Origin: Watersipora subatra
Lineage: Eukaryota; Bryozoa; Gymnolaemata; Cheilostomatida; Watersiporidae
Direction: 5' to 3'
Assembly: GCF_963576615.1 (NCBI RefSeq)
Contig: NC_088712.1
Span: 28,301,870-28,365,869 of the forward strand
DNA: 64,000 bases
A model generated the notes under the pieces. It saw nothing but the letters and a program-made list of their open reading frames with translations, made no database searches and had not been told where the DNA came from. Positions 1-11,982 of the stretch are shown here, piece by piece (position 1 is the stretch's first letter; the number at the start of each line of letters is the position of its first letter). Made by a program: the position numbers and the translations under genes.

Positions 1-492
1 TTTCAAGCATTAAAAATGTTTTGTTATCGATGGGTGGTGTTGATCTTTGTGACCAAGCCATTTCTTACCACAAAGTAACAGCCAAGTCAAAATTATGGCC
101 GATTCGTGTAATAAATCATCTTCTAGACTTAAGAGTTAATAACTGCTGGCTCACTCAGAGAAACTAACTTTTCAAACAAACTCATGCAGCTATTTGACTA
201 TCGTTTCGTAATGGGAGAACAACTACTAGCATCGGCAACAAAAGTAACTGATAGTGATGACACGAGAAATGAAGAGCTACAAATTAGCGGAAAGTTAGTT
301 CCACTTCCAATGGCGTACGATCGAGAAAAGGGAGCAAAACATTTACCAGAAGCCTTGACGCTGAATAACAGTGTTCGTTGTAGACGAGAAGGTTGCTCAA
401 ACAAAACTAGCATTCGCTGCACAAAATGCAATGTTTTTTGTGTATCAATGCAGGCAGAAATCGTTTTTTGTTCTCATAAAAGTACCTGCTAG
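1..492 (+). pseudogene. piggyBac-type transposase, C-terminal remnant
   Basis: From base 30 a frame reads MGGVDLCDQAISYHK, then WPIRVINHLLDL. This is the hallmark C-terminal part of piggyBac (DDE_Tnp_1_7) transposases. The frame stops near 170, and the similarity resumes in another frame at 184-492. That part ends in a cysteine-rich tail (CRREGC, CTKC) matching the C-terminal zinc-binding domain of the family. A further one-base slip is likely near 455, where the usual NCFxxFH-like tail is lost. At least one frameshift, probably two, makes it a pseudogene. The N-terminal part lies outside the window. No TTAA-flanked terminal repeat could be assigned downstream. Confidence 0.8.
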
Positions 493-1080
493 TTTTGCTT
501 ACAATATTAAATTGATGCTTTATGCTTTTATGTTTAGTTTTTATGTTGCATCTATAACAATTGTTTTAGACGACTTTTATAGTCATCGAGTTCCAGTGTC
601 CTATAAGGGAGGAGTGCTGTCGATAAAATACATTTAGAAAAAAACTTTAGTTTTATGAGTTATTTTGTCATATAAACAATTGCAAGTTTAAAAATCCACT
701 CAGTCTTTTGGGTCTCAAATGGATATAGATAGACTCGCACTGCTTTATGCTGATAATTGTTTAATGTGTTTATAAACATGAAAAAAATGAGGAAAATAAG
801 GAATGATCTCCAATTTACAGAATCGGAATGCTCCATTGCTCAGAACTCATTTCCATCTTAAGGCAATGCCAAGTCTATAACGTTACCATTTTGTGAAATG
901 TCTGGCTTGTTGCTGTTCTGAGATGAATTGAAGCTAGTAGCATCTTCGTCATCTCTACTAGATGCGAATAACGACTTTCTTAAATCATTCATTGCTCTGT
1001 TGTATTTTTTTTTACAACATCTGTGATAATGTAAATCATCTATGAATGAACAATATCCGCTATCTTGTCTCGGATACTAC
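493..1080. other. no gene recognised
   Basis: AT-rich sequence after the piggyBac remnant, with no convincing exon, RNA gene or repeat. It may include the 3' end of the piggyBac element, but no terminal repeat was identified. Confidence 0.5.
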
Positions 1081-2815
1081 GAAAAAAAAGACAAAAACAT
1101 CAGAAACACAATAAAGAAGAGATTGAATACCAGTATATTGACTGGTCGATGATTCTTTGGAGACGACCATTTGGAGGAATGAGATATATTACATGAGTAG
1201 AGGCGGAAGTTCAATGAAATCCTGGAAGGATGATCTAGCCAATATGGTGAAAATAAAATCTGCTACATAACCAGTCTTCTATGACATAGTCTACTATGCT
1301 GAGAAAATCCATATTACAACTTACCCATGCACCTTCAAGCCTGTGGACATTCAGTCTTATGACCAATACTAAACCCAAAACTCTGAATGATTTCTATCAT
1401 TAAAAACAATGGACAACAAATTACTAGCACCTCAAACTGAAAGTAATTATAGCTAGAATGTTTTTCTTTAAACTCATGCACAAATACCATTTTGACAAAA
1501 ACACTCAAATATCATATGAAATATGTCATGACATCATGACAAGTCTGAACAAGCCCCACAACAATGAGATACAAAAAACAAATTTGAAGATCACAATAGA
1601 GATGAAGTCGTTACCAATGACAGATTATACAGAAAGATCAATCAATATACTGTGACGTGCAGTCATCCTAATGCGTATTTAATTTACAGATTTCTTGATA
1701 ATATAAACCTATGGAAAAACTAAATCAGACAAATACAGAATGAATCTTCTAGCCAAATAAAATCAGAGAAGAAAAAAATTGGACAGCAATTTGGAAACCC
1801 AACATTGTTTTGACAATGGGATTATACACATTCAGGGTATCATGGCAATACAATATCCCATTGCTGACTCGGTGGCGCCAAGGTCTAAGGCAGTAAACCA
1901 GTAAAAAGGCTCTGACCTACTTTAAACAATACACCAACCACAAAACAACCACAAATCAGACGTAAAAAAGGATAGAGACGCTTAGAAAAAATGTCAGACA
2001 TTAGAAGCCCACTAGCAGGCAGAACCACTAATCATAATTAGTCCACAAAAACAGAGTAGCTGAACATTTACTAGGACTTCAACATCCTCTAACTATATAT
2101 ATATAATAACCTAGATGATTAAATAAATTCACCCCAATTCGACAATATCAGTCCGTGCAAAAATGTTCTTTTGAACGGAGAGACTAAATAGAACAGGAAG
2201 ACAAATCAATGAGTTGGAAACAAGCAGGGAAAATAGAGGCAATCATCTAGTTGATGTTCTTACACGTGTAGAATGACTAGACATCAAATCACAACACGAA
2301 AAAATGTGAAAAGTTGAAAGAAAAAACTGGTTCGAAAATCAAAAAAATTGCTAGAAAGTTTGATCTTAACAGACCTCGATCTGCTATAACAACTCATAGT
2401 AGCTTTGCAGATCATAATGGAAATCTGAGGGATAGTGGAATAAGAAAATCCTCGCCAAAACAGCTAGCAGAAGAATTGTCTTTGAAAGACATAAAGTCAT
2501 AGATACCATTCAAACCTCCAAAGCAAATTTAATCAGACGACGTTATAAGAGTAATAGGAAACAAAACAATATTATTGATAGAATATTAAAAAGTAGATGG
2601 TAAATGTTCGTACAACTGTCAAAAACCAAACATGCTCAGTAAGTTATAAATAGCTGGAACCCCCACTAACTTTGGTAGTTCAAGTCTCTAAAAATGACCA
2701 ACCACACCGTAAACTTGGGGTACTCAAAGGAGTAACTTTTAATGTCTAATAAAAAGAAAAACAGACCCTAGAATCTGACTATAACAATTATGGAACAACA
2801 AAAATTCTAAACAAA
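1081..2815 (+). repeat. degenerate A-rich mobile-element-like DNA
   Basis: The + strand is strongly A-rich and T-poor with short lysine- and asparagine-rich reading frames (for example 1458-1655 and 2314-2502). The composition resembles 6240-7210 and the Penelope-like remnants near 13 and 20.5 kb. That suggests an old retroelement, but no motif could be named. The stretch ends where the Gypsy integrase fragment begins. Confidence 0.35.
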
Positions 2816-2829
2816 GGACAAAGGACGTG

Positions 2830-4283
2830 TCCCGGAGGATTTGAGGCTAGAGGTAGCGAAAATGGAGAAGAAATGTGATTATTCTATTAGTGATGGGTGT
2901 TTACGCAACTTCTCTGACTCTTTAGGCCGGCTGGTGGTGCCTAGGCACCTAATTATTAGAGTTTTAGAGGAGTGTGATGATACGATATATGGAGGACACT
3001 TTAAGGTCGAGAAAACACCTGGTAAGGTGTTGGAGAAGTTCAACTGGCCTACAGTCAGGAAGGACGTAAATAACTGGGTAAAATCTTGCCAAGGGTGCCT
3101 GACGAGGTCCCATATGACACATCCCAATAAAGAGCTGATGCAGCCTATTTTGGCTGCAGCTCCATGGAATGCAGTTGTAATGGACGTCTTAGGCCCACTG
3201 CCAGTGTCCAATAGGGGTTTCAAATACATCTTAGTGATGATGGACCAGTTCACTATGTACCCCAAGTGTGCCCCTCTGAGGTCTATTTCTGTCAAAGTAG
3301 TGGCCAGGAGCTTTGTACAGCTCATAGTTTGTAGACATGGTGTACCTAATCAGCTACAAACAGACAGAGGTACGCAGTTTACTTCTCAACTGCTAAATCA
3401 AGTCTCATTGTTGGGAATGAAACAATCATTTAGCAGTGCTTACCACCCTGAGAGTCAGGGATTGGTCGAGAAGTTCAATGGAACTTTGTTACAACTCCTG
3501 AAGGCGTATGTGGACAGGGACCAGAAGGACTGGTGTTCCTACTTAGACCTGGTTCTACTAGCCTACAGGACAAGCAAACATACTTCAACCGGGTTCTCCC
3601 CGTTTGAGATGGAACATGGTCGGACCTGCCGCCTGCTTGTTCATTCGCTCTGCCCTCAAACTGATGAGCCAAGTTTTGATTCGTCAGATGATTTTGTCCT
3701 GACCTTAAGGCAGTCGCTCAGAAAATCATGGAAGGTAGCCCATGAGACTAACAAAGCTGCCAGTTTGGCACAGAAGAGGCAGTATGATAAGCGGGTGAAT
3801 TTTGATAATATACACCCAGAAGATAAGGTTTGCGTGAAGCGTCCTAATCCCAGGATTGGACTCTCACTTAAACTCCAGCCTGTTTACAAGGGACCCTATG
3901 AGGTTCTTGTTAAGCAAGGGGTGGATGTGCTTTTGCGGCAGGGTAGATCCCAAAAGCCAGACTGGGTTCACCTTAATGACTGCAAGCTTGCTCATGAACG
4001 GACACATTATTGGCCTGATGCTGTGAGCTCTGAGGTAGTTCCCCCTTTTGGTGGTCTAGCCATGCAAACTACGCATGCAGCGGAGCCAGTACCAAATGCA
4101 ATGTCTGGTGCTGATGGTGGAGATAACTCCACAGCATCTGATGTGGTAGCAGACTCAAGTCAGTCACCCGAGGCTGAGGGGGATAACATCAATTGGGATG
4201 ATGGGTTAGAGGCGAAAGAGTTGCCACGGTATGAGCTGCGACCACGCGGCCCTAGGCCCATGTACGACATGAGCAAATCGTAA
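2830..4283 (+). mobile_element. Ty3/Gypsy pol fragment: integrase (fossil)
   Basis: A 480-residue reading frame (2841-4283) is the integrase end of a Ty3/Gypsy polyprotein. In order it shows an H2C2 zinc-binding region (about residues 50-90), the retroviral-type integrase catalytic core (about 105-260, with SAYHPESQGLVEKFNGTL as the family signature), and a C-terminal domain ending in a low-complexity acidic tail. Protease, reverse transcriptase and RNase H are not upstream, so the element is 5'-truncated. The remaining part looks open and fairly young. Family assignment rests on domain order. The clade was not determined. Confidence 0.92.
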
Positions 4284-4542
4284 AAAATAATAAAACGTAA
4301 CTGGCAGTATATTGTATTATAATCTCGTATTATATACACACATATATACAACTAAGATTATGCTAAAAGGAACGCTAGTTTTACTGGAATTTTAAACCAT
4401 GGGTATAGGTACGAGGTGGGCTATGGTTCCCTCGACATCTATCTGGTTGGTGTTATTCCGATGTAGTTGAGACCGCCAAATGAACATAATTGACTAGCTA
4501 CACGCGTGTGGTTGGCTCGATTACATTCATGTATGCCTCAAA

Positions 4543-4866
4543 TTGCAGATGACTGAGAAGAGTACCAGTGAGGGAGTAGTGGTGAAGGACGAGGTGGTGG
4601 AAATGTCCATAGCCATGGACACCGTGGAAAATTCTGTGGACCAATTCAAAACTCCGGGGCCAAACAGTAAATCCCAGCCAAAGCCAGCAGTCAAAGCTCC
4701 AAAGACCACCAGCAAAAGGGCAACCAAGGAAAAGGGCGAAAAGAGGAAGTCCAAGAAGACTACGGACTGTTGTAGCACTGCCAAAGATTTAAGGAAACTC
4801 AGACAATTGCTGAGAGACAGAAGAGCGGCCGTCCAATCAACCGGACCGATCGAGCTACATTACTAA
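4543..4866 (+). CDS. small lysine-rich ORF of unknown origin
   Basis: A 107-residue frame lies 260 bases downstream of the Gypsy integrase. It is rich in Lys, Thr, Ser and Pro, with KTTSKRATKEKGEKRKSKK near the middle and a charged DLRKLRQLLRDRR segment near the end, which suggests a basic nucleic-acid-binding tail. The ATG at 4549 follows a pyrimidine-rich stretch ending in a possible splice acceptor (TTGCAG). It sits between the integrase and a candidate LTR, so it could be an accessory frame of that element or a host exon. I do not recognise the protein. Confidence 0.35.
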   Translation: MQMTEKSTSEGVVVKDEVVEMSIAMDTVENSVDQFKTPGPNSKSQPKPAVKAPKTTSKRATKEKGEKRKSKKTTDCCSTAKDLRKLRQLLRDRRAAVQSTGPIELHY

Positions 4867-5392
4867 TGTATTAGATAAGCTTTTAAATGACATTCTGGCT
4901 GAAAAGAAGAGTAACCATTTTGTAACCATTATGTATATATCAGCTATATGAAATACACCACTTCTCCCTATACCTCTCCTCCTTCTCGGCCAAGCAAATG
5001 ATCGGGCACGATGCTTTTTGAAAGAAGGAAGGTATAAGGTGCCATATAGCTGTATTGTGTATTGCCAAACACGTTTGCAATATCCAACACTGATGCACAA
5101 TGTATTTTGTGTATTGCTAGGTACACTATCAATAGCCATTATACAACTTGTCACTATCAGGTTTACTGGTAATGCACGAGGCAAAGACTCAATAGATACT
5201 AAAAGGATCTATTGCTTTGTACAACATAAAAAAAATTGCAACATCAACTGAATATAATGGAGCGGTATCCATGTATTTAGCACAAGAGGGTCACACCAGC
5301 ATGTGACCACAAGCTAGACCTGGTCAACTCTGGAAATAAACAGATTCCTCACGGTTCAAGCAAATGTCTCAATATTTTGGGCGGCTTGACGT
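4867..5392. other. non-coding, between small ORF and candidate LTR
   Basis: No gene recognised. If 5393-5689 is the LTR of the Gypsy element, this would be its 3' untranslated part. No clear polypurine tract precedes 5393. Confidence 0.35.
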
Positions 5393-5689
5393 TGTAACCC
5401 GGATTTTCGAGTTATAACCTTCAACCGCCTAAGCTGGATTTGAGGAGCTGTTTTGTGCAAAGTCAGTCACGAGTGGTACCGACGTCAGCGTTAATCCAAG
5501 TTAATGCTACGGAAGATACCACACGACGCCGCAAAAGCTTAAGCAAGATCTGTGTAGAATTGTATAAAAACCAAGAGCTTGTGCGCATCTCTTCAGTTGG
5601 TTTCCAGTCACTGCTAATGACAAAGCACCACTGAGTGAGAGAAGGCACCAGAGTTCCAGGCTACACGTAAGTTGTATTGTGTTGTTACA
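5393..5689 (+). repeat. candidate Gypsy LTR
   Basis: A 297-bp segment begins TGTAAC and ends GTTACA, as LTRs do. It contains TATAAAAACC near 5562 and lies downstream of the Gypsy integrase on the same strand. No partner LTR and no target duplication could be seen in the window, so the call rests on termini, TATA box and position only. Confidence 0.45.
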
Positions 5690-6239
5690 AAGTAAGGGGG
5701 TGGACATTGGGAGAATGCTGAAGGGAAAACGGAACTCCATACGAAAGAACACACGCTGTTAGAAAATTTTAATCTAATACACTGGTAGACTCCAGGGGAC
5801 ACTGCATACCTTTGATTAGATCAATTATATATATTGTATAGAGTAAAACTTCATGGATAATTGTGGTTGCCTCATCTGGACAAAGCCTTTTGGCTGATGC
5901 TGACTACTATTTTCTAATATTATATTACACTAGGTTTTGGGGTTTTTGAAAATATAACTGGAGTATATGAAATGTTAAACCAAAACTTGTTGTTCCCACA
6001 TCTAATAATAATTACTGTTTAGTGCTCTATGAATAATTAGTTCTGTTGGTCATATAAGGAGTCTTCTCACTCGTACAAACAATTCTGAATGTTCGAGATT
6101 TGTACACATCTACAATGCTACACAACCCACAGCAGAGCCGGATGCTCGTTTCATTGTCTAGATACAGTGCGTTACACATAGACCTTATAATAAGATGATA
6201 TGCGGGTGTCTTGAAGGCTAATTAAGGAGAGTGCAAGTT
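5690..6239. other. no gene recognised
   Basis: AT-rich DNA. No exon, RNA gene or repeat could be supported. Confidence 0.5.
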
Positions 6240-7210
6240 TAAGATGAATAGAAAAATATCCAAATAGATTGTAAGAGACAAACAAACAATGAGATAGACA
6301 TATACAGTAAACCATTGATATAACTGAGGCAAATTTGAATAATTAACCATGACGCACTTAGCATATTTTTCCTATTACAATGTAAAACCATTAGTGACTG
6401 GCTATGTAAAAGAACGCTTAAAAAAATTGCTAAAAAATCGCCGGATTTACTTCTAAGAAAAACCGCACAAATGCAGACTAGTAATGAAAAATAAACATTG
6501 CATCAGAGACAAAGGTATTTGGAATTATCTGCGAAAGCTTACATACAAACAACAGAAAAAAACTGGGTAAATCTACTCTCTCAAGTAAAGAAAATAGGAC
6601 ATACTGCTACTATATATACTCCATCGCCTGCGAAAACAAACCACAAGTACAATTCTCAACACAACGATTATCTCAAAAGTACTATACAATGCATACATAT
6701 GAGGAAATGTCTTTTAGTTCATGGATGAAGAAGAATAGAAAAACATAATACAGAAGAAGACAAAATGCTGCATTATCAAACTATTAGGTAGGAATTTTGA
6801 TGAGCAGCCACTTCATGCCCATCATATTAAAAAATCTATAATACAAATCTCAAAAAAATAAACTTATGATACCTAGATTGACCCCATGAGACAAGGTCAC
6901 AACAGCAAAGGCCTGCTAAGGCAACTGAGAGCAGATCATATCAATAAAATACGAATTCTTTTGAATCTGTTAAGAAAAATCGCTGGCCAGCTGCGCGGTC
7001 TGATGACTGGCCGAACAAAACTGCAAGCATTCCTGTACAAGATAGACATGACTTACCAACAGGCTCATGTCTTAAAGACATGGGAAAGTCTTCCATTACA
7101 TTTATAGATGTATAAACTATCATTATCTCAGAGCCAGCCGTGAACTCAAACCAGCAAACCAGAACTCCAAAAGTAGCAGTAACTCTTCAGAATCCTTACA
7201 GAAGTCTAGT
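6240..7210 (+). repeat. degenerate A-rich mobile-element-like DNA
   Basis: A-rich, T-poor + strand with short basic reading frames (6498-6728, 6886-7107). The compositional bias is the same as at 1081-2815. It is probably a decayed retroelement, but no diagnostic motif was found. Confidence 0.3.
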
Positions 7211-8358
7211 CATAAGACCCGACTAATAATTTCATTACAGCTTTAGTGCAATAACAATCACCATACATTTGATTTGTCATTTCTATGTTGGTTAACATTA
7301 ATTAGAAAAATGGGGCTCGCTTGACCGATGACAACAGTTCCTTTTTGTTTCCATTTTGTTTACAAATATAATTCAGAACCCATCTAGCACAAAAACAACA
7401 TAATACATGGTGGCAATGGCGCGCAAAGGGAGATAGAGAAGATGAAGGTGATAAAAAGCTTAGTTTTTAATGTTTCAGCTCTTAGGTTAAACCATCTGAG
7501 AAAATCTGACTTTGCATACCCTGGGGGATAAACTAGATGGCATAGTAGTTAGGGTAGATTTAAAAAGGCTAATCAGAAACTTATCAGTTTCAACAATTAT
7601 AACACAATCTGAACTACTATTTTTAAGCTGTTATTTGTGCTTAGAAGGCACGTGCAAGCTCTGAAGGTTGAAGAAAACTTTTATAGTTTGGTGAAAAGTA
7701 TTCATAAAAGCTACACGATAAAATTCCTGCTTTCCAAAAAAATTTGCTTGGTCGCTGATATCGACTAGCACAACAGTGAAAAAAAATTCGTCGCATTCCA
7801 GGGAAAATGATTGTTTAGTTGACACAAAGTTGTGATGTTCGCAGAATGTTCTATCCGGGACACCACATTATTTTAGTAGATGAAATAGCCAATTTTGCCC
7901 AGCATTCATTATTGATGGTGTTTACTGACATTCTCATACAATGTTGATAGGCTTCAGCTAGGGCAGAAGAGAAACTAAATGTTCTCACCAGGCAAGATAT
8001 ACATTACATATGGTTGGCTGCACTATCTGTCCAGCATTGATACCATTTGGAAACCATAGCTCAAGAGCGGAGATTATATCACCTTGTGTCGAGATTCACT
8101 CACTTTTCAGACTTATGTGACAAAACCACAAACTGAATGTTTAATGTAACTTATATGAAGGTCATTTAACAACAAAAATGAACTGGTTACCAAATTCAAG
8201 CATGCCCGTAAATAGTTGAAAAGCAATAATATGGCCTAGCTGTTTAAAAAATTGGTTTATCTCACAGCTTTTTGTTATAATCACACTGTATTTTATGGCA
8301 ATTTACAAACATGCCTTGTAGCTGCATATTTTACCTAAAGAGTGCATATCTTAATATA
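7211..8358. other. no gene recognised
   Basis: AT-rich intergenic DNA up to the TA target site of the pogo element. Nothing supportable was seen. Confidence 0.5.
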
Positions 8359-8360
8359 TA

Positions 8361-8385
8361 GGGGAAGGCGGGGTAATTTGTGCCA
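8361..8385 (+). repeat. left terminal inverted repeat of pogo element
   Basis: Pairs with 11632-11656 at about 22 of 25 positions and is preceded by the TA target duplication. Confidence 0.88.
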
Positions 8386-8858
8386 CAAGGTAATTTGTGC
8401 CAGGGCACTTTTTGGATAAACTATTGTATGTCTGATATTGTCTTTTCTTTCACATAATAAGCATTGGACGGTATCCATATTGTTTCCTGTTTCTTCTCTT
8501 CAAAGCAGATGGGGAGTAATTTATTCTAACTCAGCTATTTTTTTAGTAAAAAGTATTTTTGATGAATATTTGAGAATAATAAAGATATGTCAAACCATCT
8601 ATTCTTTTTTAAGATGTATGTTGGGTATAATGACATTGTGTAAATTGATTGTATGTAATACTTTTTTATAATTTTAATTTTTGTTCAAAATGGAGGCTTG
8701 GGGTAATTTCAGCCACTGACATTAGGGTAATTTGTGCTGGCACAACTTACTCCGTGTTCTTACTGCAACATATAACTTTATATAAAATGTTCTTTACATA
8801 GAGATTTTTATTGGTTAACCTCTTTTTTTAGCTCACTCCAACTACTGTAGTAAAAGAA

Positions 8859-11224
8859 ATGCCACGAAATTACAAAAGAAAAACAATGCGTGCTGACAAT
8901 ATCACTGAAGTGCAAATAGTAAAAGCTGTTAAATTGGTTCAAGAAGAGAAGTCCAGTATCAGGAAGGCTGCCAAGCGCATGGTCTCAACAGAATTACATT
9001 GGCTAGGTATATCACTAACAATAAGCAAAGAGGCTACAAGAGGACTGCTGTTGCTCACAGGGTTTTTACCGATGAAAAAGAGAGATCTATAGCTGACCAT
9101 ATTAGAAATTTAGATGGTTGCTTTCACAGGCTCAGCAAAAACAAATCTCCAAAACTGGCTCTTGAAATCTGTTGCAAATCAGATAATGGTTCCATCCAAT
9201 TGGACCAAGAACATGATGGCTGGTGAGCAAGTACTTTTATGAGTCTAAAACTATCTGGATTTTTTATATTTCAATCTGCGTGAATTTAATCTTTTTTTAC
9301 ATTTTCAAGTATTGAATGGTTTTCAATCTTTTATGGAGCAAAACCATCTGTCCATGAGAAAGCCAGAAGTGACATCACTAGCTCGGCAAATGGGATTCAA
9401 TAAGCCAGATGCAGAGGTTTTTAGGCAAGCTTTCAGATATTATGTCTAGGTTGGCATTAATTGTATTATTTTTCATGCACAAAGTCATTCGCTTGCATAA
9501 CTAGGTGGATATATTTATATACACTACTGCGATCAAAATTCTAAAGCATACTTTTTAGCTTCAAAAGTATTATTTGATTCTATATAATTTATTGTATATT
9601 CATACCGATTTTTACAGTTTTAGGATTAAGTTTGGTGCTCAAGATATATACAACATAGATGAGACAGGAATCAGCACAGTTCAGAACCCTGGAAAAGTAG
9701 TCAGTGCCACTAGCAAAAAACAAGTAGGCTTGTTAGCTCCCAAGAACGTGAACTAACTACCATGTGTTGTGCAATTAGTGCTAGTGGGAATTATTTGCCT
9801 CCTTTTTATGTTTTTAAACATGTGCATATGAAGGACTACTTCCTGAATGGATGTGTCCCTAGCTCTAAAGGAGTTGCTTGTAAACCGGATACACGAACTG
9901 TGATATCTTCTCAGATGAGTTCCTACCATTTTTTATTCGTTACACTCACTGCCCAAAGGAACATCCTGTTCTCCTGATATTATACAATCATGCATCGCAT
10001 GTCTCTCTAGCAACAGTAACTCCCTGCAAAGAAAATAGCATTCACCTGCCGACTGCTGTAATATAATCGGCTTGCCATAACTCCAGCTTGACAGGAAGTG
10101 AAAAAAAGCACGAGACGGTGGAGGAGATCTTATGTTTGCTCTCTTACGGCTTGAAGCTTGGTAAGTTTGTTTTGTCTCCTGCTAAGTAACTACTTGTTAG
10201 AGGACCCACTGAACTGAAGGCTCTTTAGTACACAACTACCACCACACACATCCCACAAATTGCAACCGTTAGACTGATGTGTTTATGGGCCTCTGAAAAT
10301 TTACATCAATCAGTTCATTGGTGATTGGATGCGATCAAATCCAGGCAGGTATGTTTCAATCTATGAGCTTGGCAAGCTGTGTTCTCAAGCATGACTCCAG
10401 ATAATATCTAGATTTAGATGCACAGGTATACATCCTCTCAACTCACTTATATTTAGAGATCACGAGTTGCTCCTGCAAGTGTGACTGATCAGCCGACGCC
10501 ACTTGCTTATGGAGAAACCAAGATTTTGTCTGCAATATGTGTATATCAAACTCAATCAACTGAACAGACTCCGTACCAGCCAACAGTTTCCCAACTACCC
10601 ACTTCAATGCCCAAGCTGGCAACTCTGATACTACTGAAAATACTTGCAACCATCTGCCATGCTGCAAGCTTTAACTAGTCGAATTACCCTGTCGCAGATT
10701 CTGTCGGTGCCAAAATCCACTTCTAGGGCAAAAGCTTATAAACGGAAAATGCAATTAGCTACCATAACAGATACCCCAGAAAAAAATGAGTTGAAAAAGA
10801 ATGTTCTGAGAAAGCTTTTAAAAAAAGGAAACGTGAAGCACCAGCAAAAAAGCGCAAAATTAAAACAGCTCCAATAACTGCGTCATCATCAGAAGAGGAC
10901 ATGGGAGTTGTAGGAGTTGAACTGCTACAGGCAGATTCAGACAGTCCAGATGATGAGTTTGGTGAAGCTGACATTCTAGACCAGCCTATATTAATTAAGG
11001 AGGGGGACTTTGTGCGGGTGAAGTATGTGACTGATAAACAGCACAAGTTCGATGTAGGAAAAGTGATGGCTCTTGTAAAACCCAATTTCGAAGCTAAATT
11101 CATGCGTAAAGTAAAGGGGACGGCTGCATCATTCACTTTCCCTGATGATGATGATTTAGATTTGATTACATTTAATGATGAAGTGCTATTGTTTGGAAAA
11201 GCCATTTCGATTACGGGGATATGA
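8859..11224 (+). pseudogene. pogo-family transposase, inactive
   Basis: Pieces of a pogo/Jerky-like (DDE_1) transposase appear in order. There is an N-terminal helix-turn-helix (AVKLVQEEKSSIRKAAKRM) from 8859, then a CENP-B-like second DNA-binding part near 9310-9440. The catalytic region starts with IYNIDETGIS (9646-9675) and CCAISASGNYLPPFYVF (from 9765). A C-terminal part near 10280-10450 includes VYGPLKIYINQFIGDWMRSN. A charged tail with a chromo/Tudor-like GDFVRVKYV segment spans 10901-11224. The second catalytic motif, normally xDNHxSH, reads LYNHASH, with Tyr (codon 9983-9985) in place of Asp. Frameshifts and stops interrupt it repeatedly, for example after 9092 and 9977. Some gaps could be introns. 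The third acidic residue was not found. Confidence 0.82.
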
Positions 11225-11631
11225 AGGGCTGCAAGTAAAGTTGTTTAGTATTGACTTGGGTGATTTCATCATTGAATAACAGATATTTTAGTGTTTCATC
11301 TACTGACCTGTGTAGTGTCACCATTTAATTATAATATATTGCAGCGTTTAAATACTTAAGCGAGTTATATTCGCTAATACAAGTTTTATAAAATGTTACT
11401 ATAATAAAGTCACCCAAATTATGCAATTTTGTAATTTTTCTATGCTGGTACAAATTACCCCGCATAAAATACACTAACAAAGTTTTTTTAAAGTGGTACC
11501 CTTGGTCACCTTGTAAGTTGTATTCAAAGTGATTGATATATCTTGTTAGAGAACATATTAAACAACATAAATACAAGTAATTGTGTAAAAGTAGTGAACA
11601 GACAATAGGAAATACGTCAAAAACCGAAAGA

Positions 11632-11656
11632 TGACACAAATTGCCCCGCCTGCCCC
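11632..11656 (-). repeat. right terminal inverted repeat of pogo element
   Basis: Reverse complement of the left end with about 3 differences, followed by TA at 11657-11658. Confidence 0.88.
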
Positions 11657-11658
11657 TA

Positions 11659-11974
11659 GACGTACGAAACTATCTAGTAGTAGAACAGTTTAAATCAAAG
11701 AAAAAGGTCTTTAATCCATTTTCATAAACAGCTGTAATAATTTTATTGAACATGTTCACCTAAAGATACAGCTGCATTGTGTTATATTAATGCCCCAGCT
11801 TTTATTGAGCACTCTTTAGTATCTGAGGAATGGACAGTACAAACTCTAGTTACTCCACAAAGTGTATGCCCATAAAATCAAACAGCGTATTCATAAAGGG
11901 ACTTATTATACAAGTCGAATATTTATGGAGAAGAATGGGATGGAATGCAAGACTCAGAAGCATAGGGATTCAAG
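11659..11974. other. no gene recognised
   Basis: Short spacer between the pogo element and the hAT derivative. No feature seen. Confidence 0.5.
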
Positions 11975-11982
11975 ATCACAGC

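Larger units (their letters stand above)
8361..11656 (+). mobile_element. pogo/Tigger-type DNA transposon, decayed
   Basis: A 3296-bp element is flanked by TA at 8359-8360 and 11657-11658, as Tc1/mariner/pogo elements are. The termini form an inverted repeat of 25 bp with about 22 matches (GGGGAAGGCGGGG at the left end, GGGGCAGGCGGGG on the opposite strand at the right). The core GGTAATTTGTGCC recurs inside: at 8390 and in variant form near 8701 and 8727, and in inverse near 11449. These are likely transposase-binding sites. The interior encodes a pogo transposase in pieces. The TIRs are well preserved compared with the coding region. Confidence 0.88.

Noticed and set aside
2879-3325. 148-codon - strand frame opposite the integrase
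   Set aside because: Shadow of the Gypsy integrase frame, with no domain of its own.
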